NCBI GenBank assembly: GCA_902805535.1
Contig: CADCTN010000190.1
Span: forward strand, 1 to 32,226
Source of the DNA: an uncultured Blastococcus sp.
GTDB lineage: Bacteria > Actinomycetota > Actinomycetes > Mycobacteriales > Geodermatophilaceae
Direction of reading: 5' to 3'
Length of the DNA stretch: 32,226 nt
Shown here: in pieces, positions 8,570-20,040 of the stretch
Layout: the number at the start of each line of letters is the position of its first letter
Numbering within the stretch: the first letter of the stretch is position 1
Program-made: the position numbers and the translations under genes
The notes under the pieces: generated by a model
Database searches by the model: none
The model's input: only the letters and a program-made list of their open reading frames with translations
Told to the model about the DNA's origin: nothing

Positions 8570-8840
8570 CCCCCGGCTCCTGCGGGCGGAGTCCGGGGTG
8601 CGGCTGGGCGACGAGCCGCAGTGGGCCTCGGCGGTGCAGGCGCTGCCCCCCTACCGGGGACGCCGTCGCTCACGCTGGGGGCCTACGACGAGCTCCTGGG
8701 CCGGCTCGCCGAGCGCCGCGGTGACCTCGCGGCCGCCCGCGAGTGGTGGCGCGGAGCGCGGGAGCAGGGCGTGCTCGTCGGCTCGCCGCACCAGGTCGCG
8801 CTGGCCGAGTCCCACCTGGCGCGGCACAGGGAATCCCGCC
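8570..8840 (+). pseudogene. Remnant of a TPR/regulator-like protein C-terminus with apparent frameshift near a C6 run
   Basis: Protein-like text moves from one frame (LRAESGVRLGDEPQWASAVQALPPYRG) to another (TPSLTLGAYDELLGRLAERRGDLAAAREWWRGAREQGVLVGSPHQVALAESHLARH) just after 8646-8651 CCCCCC; no intact start. Confidence 0.35.
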
Positions 8841-8841
8841 T

Positions 8842-8861
8842 CCCCGCCGCTCGCGGCGGGG
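8842..8861 (-). terminator. Short GC hairpin downstream of SDR
   Basis: CCCCGCCGC-TC-GCGGCGGGG. Confidence 0.45.
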
Positions 8862-8877
8862 CCCTGGAAGGGCAGGG

Positions 8878-9645
8878 TCAGGCGGTGGTGGCGATTCCGC
8901 CGTCCACCGGGATGACGGCCCCGGTGACGTAGGAACCGGCGCGGCTGGCCAGGTAGACGACGACGCCGGCCATGTCGTCGGGGCGGCCGATGCGTCCCAG
9001 CGGCGACGTGGCGGCGATCTCCTCGCCGAACGCGTCGAGGGTGGCGGCCATCATCTTGGACTCGAACGGCCCCGGGGCGACGGCGTTGACCGTGATCCCC
9101 CTCGGCCCCAGCTCCTTGGCCAGCACGCGGGTGAGCTGGTGCAGGCCCGCCTTGCTGGCCGCGTAGGAGTAGGTGGGCATCGGGTTGACGTGCAGCCCGT
9201 CGATGCTGCCGACGTTGACGATGCGGGCCGGGTCGCCGACGCTCGCGGCCGCCTCGAGCGCGGGCAGGAACGCGCGGGTGAGGAAGAACGGGGACTTCAG
9301 GTTCAGGTCCAGCAGCTTGTCCCACGCCGACTCCGGGAACGTCTCCAGCGGCTCGCCCCAGGTGGCGCCGGCGTTGTTGACCAGCACGTGCACCTTCTCC
9401 TCGCGCTGCCCGACCTCCTCGGCGAGCCGGACGCACTCGGCCTCGGTGGACAGGTCGGCCGGAACGGACACGGCCGTGCCGAACTCGGCGAGCTCCGCGA
9501 CGGCGGCGTCCCCGGCCTCGGCCTTGCGCGAGCTGATGTAGACGCGCGCCCCGGCCTGCAGCAGACCGCGGGCCATCATCAGCCCGATGCCGCGGGTGCC
9601 ACCGGTGACGACGGCCACCTTGCCCGTCAGGTCGAACAGATCCAT
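8878..9645 (-). CDS. SDR family oxidoreductase
   Basis: [51 protein letters not shown]. Confidence 0.93.
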   Translation of the reverse strand: MDLFDLTGKVAVVTGGTRGIGLMMARGLLQAGARVYISSRKAEAGDAAVAELAEFGTAVSVPADLSTEAECVRLAEEVGQREEKVHVLVNNAGATWGEPLETFPESAWDKLLDLNLKSPFFLTRAFLPALEAAASVGDPARIVNVGSIDGLHVNPMPTYSYAASKAGLHQLTRVLAKELGPRGITVNAVAPGPFESKMMAATLDAFGEEIAATSPLGRIGRPDDMAGVVVYLASRAGSYVTGAVIPVDGGIATTA

Positions 9646-9719
9646 GGTTCGCACACTATCCAGCGAGTCGCCGGAGGCTGACGGGCGGCAGGCGCACTCC
9701 CTGTGTCAGCCTCAACGCC

Positions 9720-10955
9720 ATGATCGTGTCCCCGTCCCAGGCGCCCCTCATGGGCGCGACCAGCGAGGTGGGTCGGCTGCGCACCGTGCTGCTGCACCGC
9801 CCCGGAGCCGAGTTGCGGCGGCTGACCCCGCGCAACAACGACGAGCTGCTCTTCGACGGCGTTCCGTGGGTGGACCGCGCGCAGGAGGAGCACGACGCCT
9901 TCGCGCAGGCGCTGACCGACCGCGGCGTCGAGGTGCTGCACCTGGACCGGCTGCTGACCGAGGTGCTGTCCTTCCCGTCCGCGCGGGCCGAGCTGATCGC
10001 CGCGGCGGTCGACGACCCGCGGCTGGGCGCGACCCTGCAGCGGTCCACGACGGCGCACCTGTCGGAGATGGCCCCCGAGGACCTCACCCGCACCCTGATC
10101 GCCGGGCTGTCCCACGACGAGCTCCGCGGCGGCAGGGGCCTGGCCTACGAGGTCATGGACCGCGGTGACTTCGTCGTCCCGCCGCTGCCGAACCTGCTGT
10201 TCACCCGCGACTCCTCGGTGTGGATCGCCGACGAGGTGGCGGTGACGTCGCTGGCCATGCCCGCCCGCCACCGGGAGAGCACGATCACGGCCGCCGTCTA
10301 CGCCCACCACCCGCGCTTCGCCGGCGTCGAGCAGCTCTACGGCGCGCACCTGGAGCACCTGGAGGGTGGCGACGTCCTCCTGCTGTCCCCCGGGGTCGTC
10401 GCGGTCGGCGTGGGCGAGCGGACGACGCCGGGCGGGGCGGAGCGGCTCGCCCGCCGGCTGTTCGCGCGGCGGCTGGCCCACACCGTGCTCGTCGTCCCGA
10501 TCGCCCAGCGGCGGGCGACGATGCACCTGGACACCATCGCCACGATGGTCGACGTCGACGCCATGGTCATGTACCCGGCGGTGGCGGACTCGCTCGCGGC
10601 GTGGACCGTCACCGCGCCCGACGGGGTGGCCGACGACGCGGACACGGCGGAGCTGGCCGTCAGCGGCCCGCAGCCCTTCCTCACCGCGGCTGCGGCGGCC
10701 ATGCGCATCGACCGGCTGCGGGTCATCGACACCGGCCTGGACCCGGTGACCGCCGAGCGCGAGCAGTGGGACGACGGCAACAACACCCTCGCCCTGGCCC
10801 CCCGGCTGGCGGTGGCCTACGAGCGGAACACCGTCACCAACACCGCGCTGGAGGCCGCCGGGATCGAGGTCGTGCGGATCGCCGGCTCGGAGCTGGGCAG
10901 CGGTCGCGGTGGACCGCGATGCATGTCCTGCCCGGTAGCGCGCACACCTGTCTGA
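9720..10955 (+). CDS. arcA: arginine deiminase
   Basis: [62 protein letters not shown]-terminal GGPRCMSCP catalytic Cys region. Confidence 0.95.
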   Translation: MIVSPSQAPLMGATSEVGRLRTVLLHRPGAELRRLTPRNNDELLFDGVPWVDRAQEEHDAFAQALTDRGVEVLHLDRLLTEVLSFPSARAELIAAAVDDPRLGATLQRSTTAHLSEMAPEDLTRTLIAGLSHDELRGGRGLAYEVMDRGDFVVPPLPNLLFTRDSSVWIADEVAVTSLAMPARHRESTITAAVYAHHPRFAGVEQLYGAHLEHLEGGDVLLLSPGVVAVGVGERTTPGGAERLARRLFARRLAHTVLVVPIAQRRATMHLDTIATMVDVDAMVMYPAVADSLAAWTVTAPDGVADDADTAELAVSGPQPFLTAAAAAMRIDRLRVIDTGLDPVTAEREQWDDGNNTLALAPRLAVAYERNTVTNTALEAAGIEVVRIAGSELGSGRGGPRCMSCPVARTPV

Positions 10956-11074
10956 AACTGGCTCGCAACGCTCCGTGGTGGACTCGCGCTGGCGTGACGG
11001 ACCAGTCCCGCTGATATCTGTGACCCGTGGTACAGCTCACCCACCGATTTGTTCGATCCCACGGGGGAATCTTG

Positions 11075-12052
11075 ATGTCCACGCGCCTTCGCCTGCCGCT
11101 GTCCGTGCTCACCGCAGCGGCGTTGCTGCTCCTCGGGTCCGGATCGGCCGCCGCGGTCGATGACGCCCCAGTAGGTCCCGTCCCGGACGTGGCGGCGGTC
11201 GACCCGGTCACCGACGCGCTCGCTCCCGGGCAGGCCTCCGGGTCCGGCGAACCCGACACCTCCAGCACCCCCAGCATTCCCGGTGACCTCGGCACTTCCA
11301 GCGACCTCGGCACCCCCGACGGAAGCCAGACCACGCCGTCCCCGCAGGACGAGGGCGGGCAGACGCCCGGCGAGGGCGGCGGGATCCCCGGCGCATCCGG
11401 CGGTCCGCCCAGCGACGGTGACGCGGGTGATGGCGATGGCGGTGGCGGTGGCGAGACCCCAGAGATGGGCGGGGAGCCATCGCCCGGCGGTGGCGGGGGA
11501 GCCAACCCTGTGGTCGACGGATGCGAGAAGCTCGTCGACGGCATCACCGGCCTCGAGCCCACCCTGGGCGGTCAGCTCGAGCAGCTCTGCACCGAGCTGG
11601 AGAACGGGGCCGAGGAACTCCTCGAGGGCTGCGAGACGCTGGCGGACGCGGTCAGGAACGACGACGCCCAACTCGGCGCAGTGATCGACGAGCTGTGCAA
11701 CACGCTCGGCGCCGGGACCGAGAACCCCGGCGTCGACGGCGAGCCGACGGCCGAGCAGGCAGAGCTTCCGAGCCAGGCCTACTACGAGAACTGCACCGCG
11801 GCCCGTGAGCAGGGCGCCACCAACATTCCCGCCGGCACTCCCGGGTACCGGTCCGAACTCGACCGGGACGACGACGGCTTCGCCTGCGACGAGGGTCAGC
11901 CAGCCACCACGGTGGCACAGCCGGTCGCGTACTCCGGTGGCGGCGGGGAGCTGGCCTACACGGGAGTCGCGACCGGGCAGCTGCTCGGTTGGGGAGCCGC
12001 GCTGCTGATCTCCGGCGGCTGGCTGCTCCACTCCGGACGCCGCCGGGCCTGA
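11075..12052 (+). CDS. Secreted surface protein with Excalibur calcium-binding domain and LAYTG sorting signal
   Basis: Signal peptide MSTRLRLPLSVLTAAALLLLGSGSAAA; Gly/Pro/Ser-rich linker; YYENCTAAREQG...ELDRDDDGFACDEG; ELAYTG-TM-HSGRRRA. Confidence 0.88.
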   Translation: MSTRLRLPLSVLTAAALLLLGSGSAAAVDDAPVGPVPDVAAVDPVTDALAPGQASGSGEPDTSSTPSIPGDLGTSSDLGTPDGSQTTPSPQDEGGQTPGEGGGIPGASGGPPSDGDAGDGDGGGGGETPEMGGEPSPGGGGGANPVVDGCEKLVDGITGLEPTLGGQLEQLCTELENGAEELLEGCETLADAVRNDDAQLGAVIDELCNTLGAGTENPGVDGEPTAEQAELPSQAYYENCTAAREQGATNIPAGTPGYRSELDRDDDGFACDEGQPATTVAQPVAYSGGGGELAYTGVATGQLLGWGAALLISGGWLLHSGRRRA

Positions 12053-12092
12053 CCCGCCGCACCGCACCCGATCCGCCACCCCTGCGGCCCCC

Positions 12093-12142
12093 GCGGAAGC
12101 TTGTGCTCTGCCCGCACCGGCGGGCAGAGCACAAGCTTCCGC
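12093..12142. terminator. 23-bp perfect stem, 4-nt loop, at convergent gene ends
   Basis: GCGGAAGCTTGTGCTCTGCCCGC-ACCG-GCGGGCAGAGCACAAGCTTCCGC. Confidence 0.82.
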
Positions 12143-12148
12143 AAAGGA

Positions 12149-13675
12149 CTACAGGCGCTGGTCGAGGCGGTGGTAGGCCGCGCTCCAGCGCAGCTCTTTC
12201 GCCAGCGAGCGCCGGGTGGTGTCCGCGTCGATGAGCACCAGCTCGGTGGAGAAGATCTCGGCCAGGTCGGTCAGCTCGTCGGCGCCCAGCTGCGTGGTCA
12301 GCACCGTGTGGTGCGGGCCGCCGGCGGTGAGCCAGCCCTCGGTCGCCGTGGCGAAGTCCGGCCGCGGCTCCCAGACGGCGCGGGCGACGGGAAGGTTGGG
12401 CAACGGCTCGTCGGGCCCGACGACGTCGATCTCGTTGGCCACCCAGCGGAACCGGTCCCCGAGGTCTGACCAGCCGATGACGACGCCGGGCCCCGGGGCG
12501 GCGTCGAAGACCAGCCGCGCCGGATCCTCGCGTCCGCCGATGCCCAGCGGGTGGACCTCCAGCCGCGGCTTCCCGCCGGCGATCGTCGGGCAGACCTCGA
12601 GCATGTGGGCGCCGAGGATCTTCTCGCTGCCCACCTGCAGGTCGTAGGTGTAGTCCTCCATGAACGACGTCCCGCCCCGCAGACCGGCGCCGGCGACCTT
12701 GAGCACGCGCAGCAGCGCGGAGGTCTTCCAGTCCCCCTCGCCGCCGAAGCCGTAGCCCTCGGCCATCAGCCGCTGGACGGCGAGACCGGGGAGCTGGCGC
12801 AGGCCGCCCAGGTCCTCGAAGTTCGTGGTGAACGCCCCGAAGTCACCCTCCTCGAGGATCCACCGCAGCCCGGCCTCGATCCTCGCCTGGTACCGCACCG
12901 CCTCGTGCCGGTCGCCGCCGGGGAGCACCTCGGCCGACATCTCGTACAGGTCGGCGTACTCCCCGACCAGCTCGTCGACGGCGGAGTCCTGCACCGCGTC
13001 CACCACCGCCACCAGGTCGTTCACGCCCCAGGTGTTCACCGACATGCCGAAGCGGATCTCCGCCTCCACCTTGTCGCCCTCGGTCACCGCGACGTTGCGC
13101 ATGTTGTCGCCGAACCGGGCCAGCTTCAGTCCGCGGGCCGCCGCGGCGCCGGCCGCCCCCCGGGCCCACGAGCCGACCCGGGCGAGGACCCGCGGGTTCG
13201 AGACGTGCCCGGAGACCGTCGTCCGCGGGACGCGCAGCCGGGTGAGCATGAACCCGTGCTCGCGGTCGCCGTGGGCGGCCTGGTTGAGGTTCATGAAGTC
13301 CATGTCGATCGTCGCCCACGGCAGCGCGGCGTCGGCCTGGGTGTGCAGGTGCAGCAGGGGCTTGCGCAGCGCGCCGAGCCCGGCGATCCACATCTTCGCC
13401 GGGGAGAAGGTGTGCATCCAGGTGACGACGCCCAGGCAGGCCGGGGCCTCGTTGGCCTCGCCCAGGACCCGGCGGATGGCGCCGGCATCGGTGAGCACCG
13501 GCTTCCAGACGACCCGGACCGGGACCTCTGCCGCGTCGTCCAGGGCCGCGGCCACCCGCTGGGACTGCTCGGCGACCTGCTGGAGGGTCTCCTCGCCGTA
13601 CAGCCCCTGACTGCCGGTCAGGAACCAGACCTCGCGACCTTCGAACGGGGCAGTCACCGGGAAGTCCTCCATCAT
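12149..13675 (-). CDS. araA: L-arabinose isomerase
   Basis: [78 protein letters not shown]. Confidence 0.96.
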   Translation of the reverse strand: MMEDFPVTAPFEGREVWFLTGSQGLYGEETLQQVAEQSQRVAAALDDAAEVPVRVVWKPVLTDAGAIRRVLGEANEAPACLGVVTWMHTFSPAKMWIAGLGALRKPLLHLHTQADAALPWATIDMDFMNLNQAAHGDREHGFMLTRLRVPRTTVSGHVSNPRVLARVGSWARGAAGAAAARGLKLARFGDNMRNVAVTEGDKVEAEIRFGMSVNTWGVNDLVAVVDAVQDSAVDELVGEYADLYEMSAEVLPGGDRHEAVRYQARIEAGLRWILEEGDFGAFTTNFEDLGGLRQLPGLAVQRLMAEGYGFGGEGDWKTSALLRVLKVAGAGLRGGTSFMEDYTYDLQVGSEKILGAHMLEVCPTIAGGKPRLEVHPLGIGGREDPARLVFDAAPGPGVVIGWSDLGDRFRWVANEIDVVGPDEPLPNLPVARAVWEPRPDFATATEGWLTAGGPHHTVLTTQLGADELTDLAEIFSTELVLIDADTTRRSLAKELRWSAAYHRLDQRL

Positions 13676-13685
13676 TCGTCGGCCC

Positions 13686-14363
13686 TCATCGCTGGCCATA
13701 GACGTTCTGGTATCGGGCGTGCAGCGCGTCGATGTCCGCCTGCGCGATCGGGATGGGCTCGCCGAGCTGGCGCGAGAGGTGCACGGTGCGGGCGACGTCC
13801 TCGGTCATGACGGCGGCCTTGACGGCCGCCTTCGCGTCCCGCCCGATGGTGAAGACGCCGTGGTTCTGCATCAGCACCGCCGGGGAGCGGGAGTCCTCGA
13901 GCGTCGCGACGATTCCCTGCCCGATCGAGTCGTCCCCGATCAGGGCGAACGGCCCGACCGGGATGGGTCCGCCGAACTCGTCGGCCATCGCCGTCAGCAC
14001 GCAGGGGATCTGCTCGCCCCGGGCGGCCCAGGCGGCGGCGTACGGGCTGTGCGTGTGCACCTGCCCGCCGACCTCGGGCATGTTCCGGTAGACGTAGGCG
14101 TGCGCGTCCGTGTCCGACGACGGCGCCATGACACCGTCGACGACGCTGCCCTGCAGGTCGCAGACGGCGATGCCCTCCCAGGTCAGCTCGTCGTAGGAGA
14201 CGCCGCTGCACTTGATGACGAACAGCTCCTCGCCGGGCACGCGGGCCGACACGTTGCCCGCCGTCCAGGTGACCAGGCCGTAGCGGGTCAGCTCCGAATG
14301 CAGTGCGGCGACGTGCTCGCGCAGCTCGCGGTGGGTCTTGCGCTCGGTCGGGGTGACGGTCAT
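13686..14363 (-). CDS. araD: L-ribulose-5-phosphate 4-epimerase
   Basis: [14 protein letters not shown]-type class II aldolase motif, [24 protein letters not shown] overlap with kinase. Confidence 0.94.
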   Translation of the reverse strand: MTVTPTERKTHRELREHVAALHSELTRYGLVTWTAGNVSARVPGEELFVIKCSGVSYDELTWEGIAVCDLQGSVVDGVMAPSSDTDAHAYVYRNMPEVGGQVHTHSPYAAAWAARGEQIPCVLTAMADEFGGPIPVGPFALIGDDSIGQGIVATLEDSRSPAVLMQNHGVFTIGRDAKAAVKAAVMTEDVARTVHLSRQLGEPIPIAQADIDALHARYQNVYGQR

Positions 14364-15979
14364 CCGATTCCTCCTCGCTGGGCAGGGCTCAGGTGGTCCA
14401 CGGCCGCGCGCTCGACCGGGAGTGCGGCGACGAACCGCTGCATGAACGCCTCGAACCCTGCGACGTCGGCCGGGTCCGGCTCGGCGGTCTGCAGGCTCGC
14501 GCCGGGAAAGACCGTGGTGTCCAGGTAGTCCGCGAGGCCCTGGTCCGAGTCGCCGGCGGCGAAGGCGGCCAGCACGGCCATGCCCCAGGCGCCCCCTTCG
14601 CCGGCGACGTCGCCGACCGAGACCGGGGTGTCGATCGCGGCGGCCAGGAAGCGCTGGGCGACGCCCGCGGTCTTGAACAGGCCGCCGTGCGCGAACATCC
14701 GGTCCAGCCGCACGCCCTCGGCCTTCTGCAGGACGTCCATGCCGATCCTGAGCGTGGCCAGGGACGAGAACAGGTGCGTCCGCATGAAGGTGCCCAGGTC
14801 GAGCCGGCTGTCCGGCGTCCGCAGGAAGAGCGGCCGGCCCTCCTCGATCCCGGTGATCGGCTCACCGGACAGGTAGTTGTAGGCGAGCATCCCGCCGCCG
14901 TCGGACGCACCGCCCAGTGCAGCGGTGAACAACGTATGGAACACCGTCGCCGGGTCGGCCTCCGCACCCAGCGCGCGGGCGAACTGGGCGAAGAGCCCGG
15001 CCCACGCCTCCAGCTCACTGGCGCCGTTGTTGCAGTGCACCATGGCCACCGGGTCCCCGGCCGGAGTGGTGACCAGGTCCAGTTCGCGGTGCACCCCGGC
15101 GAGGCCGTGCTCGAGGACGACCATGGCGAAGATGGAGGTCCCGGCGGACACGTTGCCGGTACGGGGAGCGACCGAGTTGGTGGCGACCATCCCGGTGCCC
15201 GCGTCGCCCTCCGGCGGGCAGAGCGGGACGCCGGGACGCAGCCGCCCGGAGGGGTCCAGCAGCGCCGCGCCTTCCGCGGAGAGCGTGCCGGCCCGCCGGC
15301 CGGCGACCGCGACGGAGGGCAGCAGCCCGGCCAGGGTCAGCTCGACCCCGGCCTCGGCGGCGAGCTCGTCGAACCGGGCCAGCATCCGGGCGTCGTACCG
15401 GCCGGTGGAGGCGTCGATCGGCAGCATGCCGCTGGCGTCCCCGACGCCGAGGACCTTCTCGCCGGTGAGCTGCCAGTGCACGTACCCGGCCAGGGTCGTC
15501 AGGTGGTCCAGCCGGCCGACGTGCTCCTCGCCGTCCAGGATCGCCTGGTAGAGGTGCGCGACGCTCCACCGGTGCGGGATGTTGCAGCCGAACTCCGCGC
15601 TGAGCCGCTCGGCCGCCCGGCCGGTGTCGGTGTTCCGCCAGGTCCGGAACGGCGTGAGCAGCGCGCCGTCGGCGTCGAACGCCAGGTAGCCGTGCATCAT
15701 CGCCGACACCCCCAGGGCGCCCACTCCTGCCAGCTCGACCCCGTGGCGTCGCCGGACGTCGTCGGTCAGGGCGGCGACGCTCTGCCGCACCCCGGTCCAG
15801 ACGGCGTCCAGCGAGTAGGTCCACCGCCGGTCCACGAGCTGGTTCTCCCAGTCGGAGCTGCCGACGGCGAGCGGAGCGTGATCCGGGCCGATCAGCACCG
15901 CCTTGATGCGGGTCGACCCCAGCTCGATCCCCAGCGCCGTGCGACCGCCGGTGATCGCTGCCGCGGCATCGGTGGTCAT
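14360..15979 (-). CDS. araB: FGGY-family carbohydrate kinase, probable ribulokinase
   Basis: ALGIELGSTRIKAVLIG, FGGY-type ATPase domain motifs; located directly 5' of araD-araA. Confidence 0.85.
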   Translation of the reverse strand: MTTDAAAAITGGRTALGIELGSTRIKAVLIGPDHAPLAVGSSDWENQLVDRRWTYSLDAVWTGVRQSVAALTDDVRRRHGVELAGVGALGVSAMMHGYLAFDADGALLTPFRTWRNTDTGRAAERLSAEFGCNIPHRWSVAHLYQAILDGEEHVGRLDHLTTLAGYVHWQLTGEKVLGVGDASGMLPIDASTGRYDARMLARFDELAAEAGVELTLAGLLPSVAVAGRRAGTLSAEGAALLDPSGRLRPGVPLCPPEGDAGTGMVATNSVAPRTGNVSAGTSIFAMVVLEHGLAGVHRELDLVTTPAGDPVAMVHCNNGASELEAWAGLFAQFARALGAEADPATVFHTLFTAALGGASDGGGMLAYNYLSGEPITGIEEGRPLFLRTPDSRLDLGTFMRTHLFSSLATLRIGMDVLQKAEGVRLDRMFAHGGLFKTAGVAQRFLAAAIDTPVSVGDVAGEGGAWGMAVLAAFAAGDSDQGLADYLDTTVFPGASLQTAEPDPADVAGFEAFMQRFVAALPVERAAVDHLSPAQRGGIG

Positions 15980-16001
15980 GTCAGGGGCCCTTTCCGGCCA
16001 C

Positions 16002-17003
16002 TCATGCCGGAGACGGCGCCGGACCCGTGCTGGACCGGACCAGCAGGGCAGGCAGCACGGGCTCCGGGTGCAGGTCCTCCCCGCGCATGCGGGCCAGCAC
16101 CAGCTGCACCCCGCGCCGGCCGAGCTCGGCGAAGTCCTGGCGGACCGTGGTCAGCGGCGGCGTGAAGTAGGGCGACTCGGGCAGGTCGTCGAACCCCACG
16201 ACACTGACGTCCCCCGGCACGCGCAGACCGCCCTCGTGCAGGGCGGCGAGCAGCCCGAGCGCCATCTGGTCGTTGGCCAGGAAGATCGCGGTGATGTCCT
16301 CCCCACCCCGGATCCGGGCGGCGAGGGTCTTGCCGGCCAGGTAGCCCGACGACGGCGTCCAGTCCCCGCGCAGCACCTCGTCGGGCACCGGGGCTCCGGC
16401 CGCCAGCAGCTCCGCGCACCAGCCATCAGTGCGCCCGCGGGCCTCCTGGGAGTCCGCCGGCCCGGCGACGTGGTGCACCGTGCGGTGCCCGAGGCCGAGC
16501 AGGTGGCGGGTGGCCAGCCGGGCCCCCCTCTCCTGGTCGACACCGACGGTCGGCCGGTCCTCCCCACCGCCCACCTGCACCGCGACCAGCGGAACCGGCG
16601 GGTCCAGGGCAGTCAGGGCCTCGGCGGCGTCGTCGTAGGTGGACAGCGCGAGGATGCCGTCCACCCGCTGGGCGGCGAAGGTGTCGACCGCCTCCCGCAT
16701 GGCCGCGGCCGTCGCCTCGTCCAGGATGGAGACGCTGAGGGAGTAGCCCGCGGCGCGGGCGGCGTTCTCCAGGCCGAGCATGGTCTGGGCGGGCCCGTAC
16801 TGGTTGATCTTGACCGTCACCAGCCCGAGCGTGCGGGTCGACCCGGTGACCAGCGCGCGCGCCGCGATGTTGGGCCGGTAGCCGAGCTCGGCGATGGCCC
16901 GCTCCACCCGCTCACGTGTCTGCGGGGCGACGTTGGGGTGGCCGTTGACCACCCGCGACACCGTCTGGTGGGAGACCCCGGCGAGGGCGGCGACGTCGGA
17001 CAT
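16002..17003 (-). CDS. LacI family transcriptional regulator (probable arabinose regulator)
   Basis: MSDVAALAGVSHQTVSRVVNGHPNVAPQTRERVERAIAELGYRPN HTH; periplasmic-binding-like sensor domain; alternative GTG start at 17021 possible. Confidence 0.93.
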   Translation of the reverse strand: MSDVAALAGVSHQTVSRVVNGHPNVAPQTRERVERAIAELGYRPNIAARALVTGSTRTLGLVTVKINQYGPAQTMLGLENAARAAGYSLSVSILDEATAAAMREAVDTFAAQRVDGILALSTYDDAAEALTALDPPVPLVAVQVGGGEDRPTVGVDQERGARLATRHLLGLGHRTVHHVAGPADSQEARGRTDGWCAELLAAGAPVPDEVLRGDWTPSSGYLAGKTLAARIRGGEDITAIFLANDQMALGLLAALHEGGLRVPGDVSVVGFDDLPESPYFTPPLTTVRQDFAELGRRGVQLVLARMRGEDLHPEPVLPALLVRSSTGPAPSPA

Positions 17004-17110
17004 CACGAGGGCACGGGCGACGCCGTCGGACTCCGCCCCTCCCGCTCGCCGTCCGGGCCGGTCGCCGCGCAGTGCGACCGCGGCGACCGGCTCACCGAGC
17101 GCCCCAGTGC

Positions 17111-18358
17111 TCAGCGCGAGGTCCCGGCTCGGCGCTTGTTGTAGACGTCGAAGGCGACGGCGAGGAGCAGGACGAGGCCCTTGACGATCGACTGGACCTG
17201 CTGCTCGACGCCCATCAGCTGCATGCCGTTGCTCATGACGGCCACGAGCAGGCCGCCCACCATGGCGCCGACGACAGTGCCCACGCCTCCGGTCACTGCC
17301 GCGCCGCCGATGAAGACGGCGGCGATGGCGTCGAGCTCGAACATGTTGCCCGCCGACGGCTGGGCGCCGTTGGAGCGCGAGGAGTAGATGATCCCGGCGA
17401 CGGCGGCCAGGAAACCCATGTTCACGAAGATCCAGAAGTTGACGACCTTCACCTTGACGCCGGACAGCTGCGCCGCGGCCAGGTTGCCGCCGATGGCGTA
17501 GATCTGACGGCCGAACACGGTGCGGTTGGAGATCACCGCGTAGGTGATGATCAGGACGCCGAGGATGATCAGCACGATCGGCAGGCCTCGCGCGTGCGCC
17601 AGCTGCCAGGCGAAGTACATGACGACCGCACCGACGGCCACCACGCGGGCCACGAACAGCGGGAAGGACTCCACCGGCTGCGCGTACCTGATCCGGGCCA
17701 GCCGCGTGCGGAAACCGCTGACCGCGTAGCCGGCGACGGCCACGGCGCCGATCAGCAGCGTGAAGGCGTCGTAGCCGTTGCCACCCAGCAGCCCGTTGAG
17801 GAAGCCACTGGCGACGTCGGTGTAGGGCTCGCCGAACGGCGAGAGCGAGATGTTGTCGAGCACCTGCAGCGTGAGGCCGCGGAACACGAGCATGCCGGCG
17901 AGGGTCACGATGAACGCGGGGATGCCGACGTAGGCCACCCAGAAGCCCTGCCATGCGCCGACCGCCAGGCCGACAGCGAGGGCGGCGAGCATGCCCACCC
18001 ACCACGGGTAGTCCCGCTGGATCACCAGGACGGCCGAGACCGCGCCGGTGAGCGCGACCACCGATCCGACCGACAGGTCGATGTGGCCGGCGATGATCAC
18101 CAGGACCATGCCGATCGCCAGCACCAGGATGTAGGAGTACTGGAGGACGATGTTGGTGATGTTGCCGGGGCTCAGCGAGACGCCGTCGGTGAGGAACGCG
18201 AACAACGCGACGATGGCGACGAACGCGACGTAGATACCGCTGGTCCGCAGGTTGCGCGTGACCAGGGCACGGAGATCGCTGGTACCGGCGTGCAGGGCGG
18301 CGGTGGGCGCCGGTTCCTTGGGCGTCGGGTCGGCTTCCGGGGGCGCGGTCCTGGTCAT
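17111..18358 (-). CDS. sugar ABC transporter permease (MmsB/XylH type)
   Basis: Multi-TM BPD_transp_2 pattern, [40 protein letters not shown]; overlaps ATPase CDS. Confidence 0.93.
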   Translation of the reverse strand: MTRTAPPEADPTPKEPAPTAALHAGTSDLRALVTRNLRTSGIYVAFVAIVALFAFLTDGVSLSPGNITNIVLQYSYILVLAIGMVLVIIAGHIDLSVGSVVALTGAVSAVLVIQRDYPWWVGMLAALAVGLAVGAWQGFWVAYVGIPAFIVTLAGMLVFRGLTLQVLDNISLSPFGEPYTDVASGFLNGLLGGNGYDAFTLLIGAVAVAGYAVSGFRTRLARIRYAQPVESFPLFVARVVAVGAVVMYFAWQLAHARGLPIVLIILGVLIITYAVISNRTVFGRQIYAIGGNLAAAQLSGVKVKVVNFWIFVNMGFLAAVAGIIYSSRSNGAQPSAGNMFELDAIAAVFIGGAAVTGGVGTVVGAMVGGLLVAVMSNGMQLMGVEQQVQSIVKGLVLLLAVAFDVYNKRRAGTSR

Positions 18359-19905
18359 CCGACGGACTCCCTCTCCTTGGTCATGAGTTCCATGAGGCTC
18401 TCCTGGGTCGCTCCGCCGGCCCCGCTGCCCACCGCCATCTCACCGGTGATCCGCCCGGCCGAGAGGGTGTAGATGCGGTCGCAGATGCCGAGCAGCTCGG
18501 GCAGCTCGGAGGAGATGACGACGACGGCCTTCCCGGCCGCCACGAGGCGATTGATGATCGTGTAGATCTCGTACTTGGCGCCCACGTCGATGCCACGGGT
18601 CGGCTCGTCGAGGATCAGCACGTCAGGGTCGGTGAACAGCCATTTGGACAGCACGACCTTCTGCTGGTTCCCGCCCGACAGCTTCCCGACGACCGACATC
18701 ACGCTGGGCGCCTTGATGTTCATGCTGCGCCGGCTGTCCTCGGCGACCTTGATCTCCTCGTTGCCGTTCACCCAGCCGTTGCGGGAGAGCTTGGCCAGGG
18801 CCGCGGCGGAGACGTTGCGCCGGATGTCCTCGATGAGGTTCAGGCCGTACTTCTTGCGGTCCTCGGTGGCGTAGGCCAGTCCGTTGTCGATCGCCTCCGC
18901 CACGCTGCGGGCCTTGATCTCCTTGCCGTGCATGAAGATCCGGCCGCTGATGTCCCGGCCGTAGGAGCGGCCGAACATGCTCATCGCGAGCTCCGTGCGC
19001 CCGGCACCCATGAGTCCGGCGATGCCGACGACCTCGCCGGCCCGGACGGAGAAGGCGGCGTGGTCGACGACCAGGCGGTCCTGGGTCGGGTGCCGCACCG
19101 TCCAGTCCTCCACGCGGAGCACCTCCGCGCCGGGGGACGACGTCCGGTCGGGGTAGAAGCTCTCCAGGTCGCGGCCGACCATCCCGCGGATGATCCGCGC
19201 CTGGGTCACCTCACCGGCCTTCGTGTCGAGCGTCTCGACGGTCCTGCCGTCCCGGATGACGGTCACGCGGTCGGACACCTCGGTGATCTCGTTGAGCTTG
19301 TGGGAGATCATGATCGAGGTGATGCCGCGCTCCTTGAGCCGGCGCAGCAGCTCCAGCAGGTGCGCGGAGTCGGAGTCGTTGAGCGCGGCGGTGGGCTCGT
19401 CGAGGATCAGCAGGCGGACGTCCTTGGACAGTGCCTTGGCGATCTCGACCAGCTGCTGCTTGCCGACGCCGAGCTGCCCGACCGGGGTCACCGGGCTCTC
19501 GTCCAGGCCCACGGAGTCCAGCAGCTTGCCGGCCTCGGCGTTGGCGAGGTTCCAGTCGATGAGGCCGGCGCGCCCGCGGCGCTCGTTGCCCAGGTAGATG
19601 TTCTCCGCGATGGAGAGGTACGGGACGAGCGCGAGCTCCTGGTGGATGATCACGATCCCGACGTGCTCGCTGTCGCGGATGCCGCCGAAGGACGCCGGCC
19701 GGCCGTCGTAGACGATCTCGCCGTCGTAGCTGCCGGCCGGGTAGACGCCCGACAGCACCTTCATGAGCGTGGACTTGCCGGCGCCGTTCTCACCGCAGAT
19801 CGCGTGGATCTCGCCCCGGCGCACGGCCAGGGTGACGTTCTCGAGCGCCTTGACCCCCGGGAAGGTCTTGGTGATCGAGCGCATCTCCAGGATGTTGTCG
19901 TCCAT
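18355..19905 (-). CDS. sugar ABC transporter ATP-binding protein (MmsA/XylG type, tandem ATPase)
   Basis: [49 protein letters not shown]; second domain [33 protein letters not shown]. Confidence 0.94.
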   Translation of the reverse strand: MDDNILEMRSITKTFPGVKALENVTLAVRRGEIHAICGENGAGKSTLMKVLSGVYPAGSYDGEIVYDGRPASFGGIRDSEHVGIVIIHQELALVPYLSIAENIYLGNERRGRAGLIDWNLANAEAGKLLDSVGLDESPVTPVGQLGVGKQQLVEIAKALSKDVRLLILDEPTAALNDSDSAHLLELLRRLKERGITSIMISHKLNEITEVSDRVTVIRDGRTVETLDTKAGEVTQARIIRGMVGRDLESFYPDRTSSPGAEVLRVEDWTVRHPTQDRLVVDHAAFSVRAGEVVGIAGLMGAGRTELAMSMFGRSYGRDISGRIFMHGKEIKARSVAEAIDNGLAYATEDRKKYGLNLIEDIRRNVSAAALAKLSRNGWVNGNEEIKVAEDSRRSMNIKAPSVMSVVGKLSGGNQQKVVLSKWLFTDPDVLILDEPTRGIDVGAKYEIYTIINRLVAAGKAVVVISSELPELLGICDRIYTLSAGRITGEMAVGSGAGGATQESLMELMTKERESVG

Positions 19906-20040
19906 GGACTCCGTCGTCCTCAGGCTCGTCGGGCGCACGGGACGGGCGGGTGCGCGATGTGCAGAGTGTGGGGCTGCGTCGCCGTTCCGGCGAGTGGCTG
20001 TCGGCCGCAGCCGTGCGGTGGTGCAGCCGTGCGGGTGGTG

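Noticed and set aside
10956-11074. Possible riboswitch upstream of the Excalibur/cell-wall protein
   Set aside because: No recognisable conserved core (for example ydaO/c-di-AMP) and the leader is short
12551-13810. 419-aa plus-strand ORF
   Set aside because: Shadow frame of araA
14393-16165. 590-aa plus-strand ORF
   Set aside because: Shadow frame of the AraB gene
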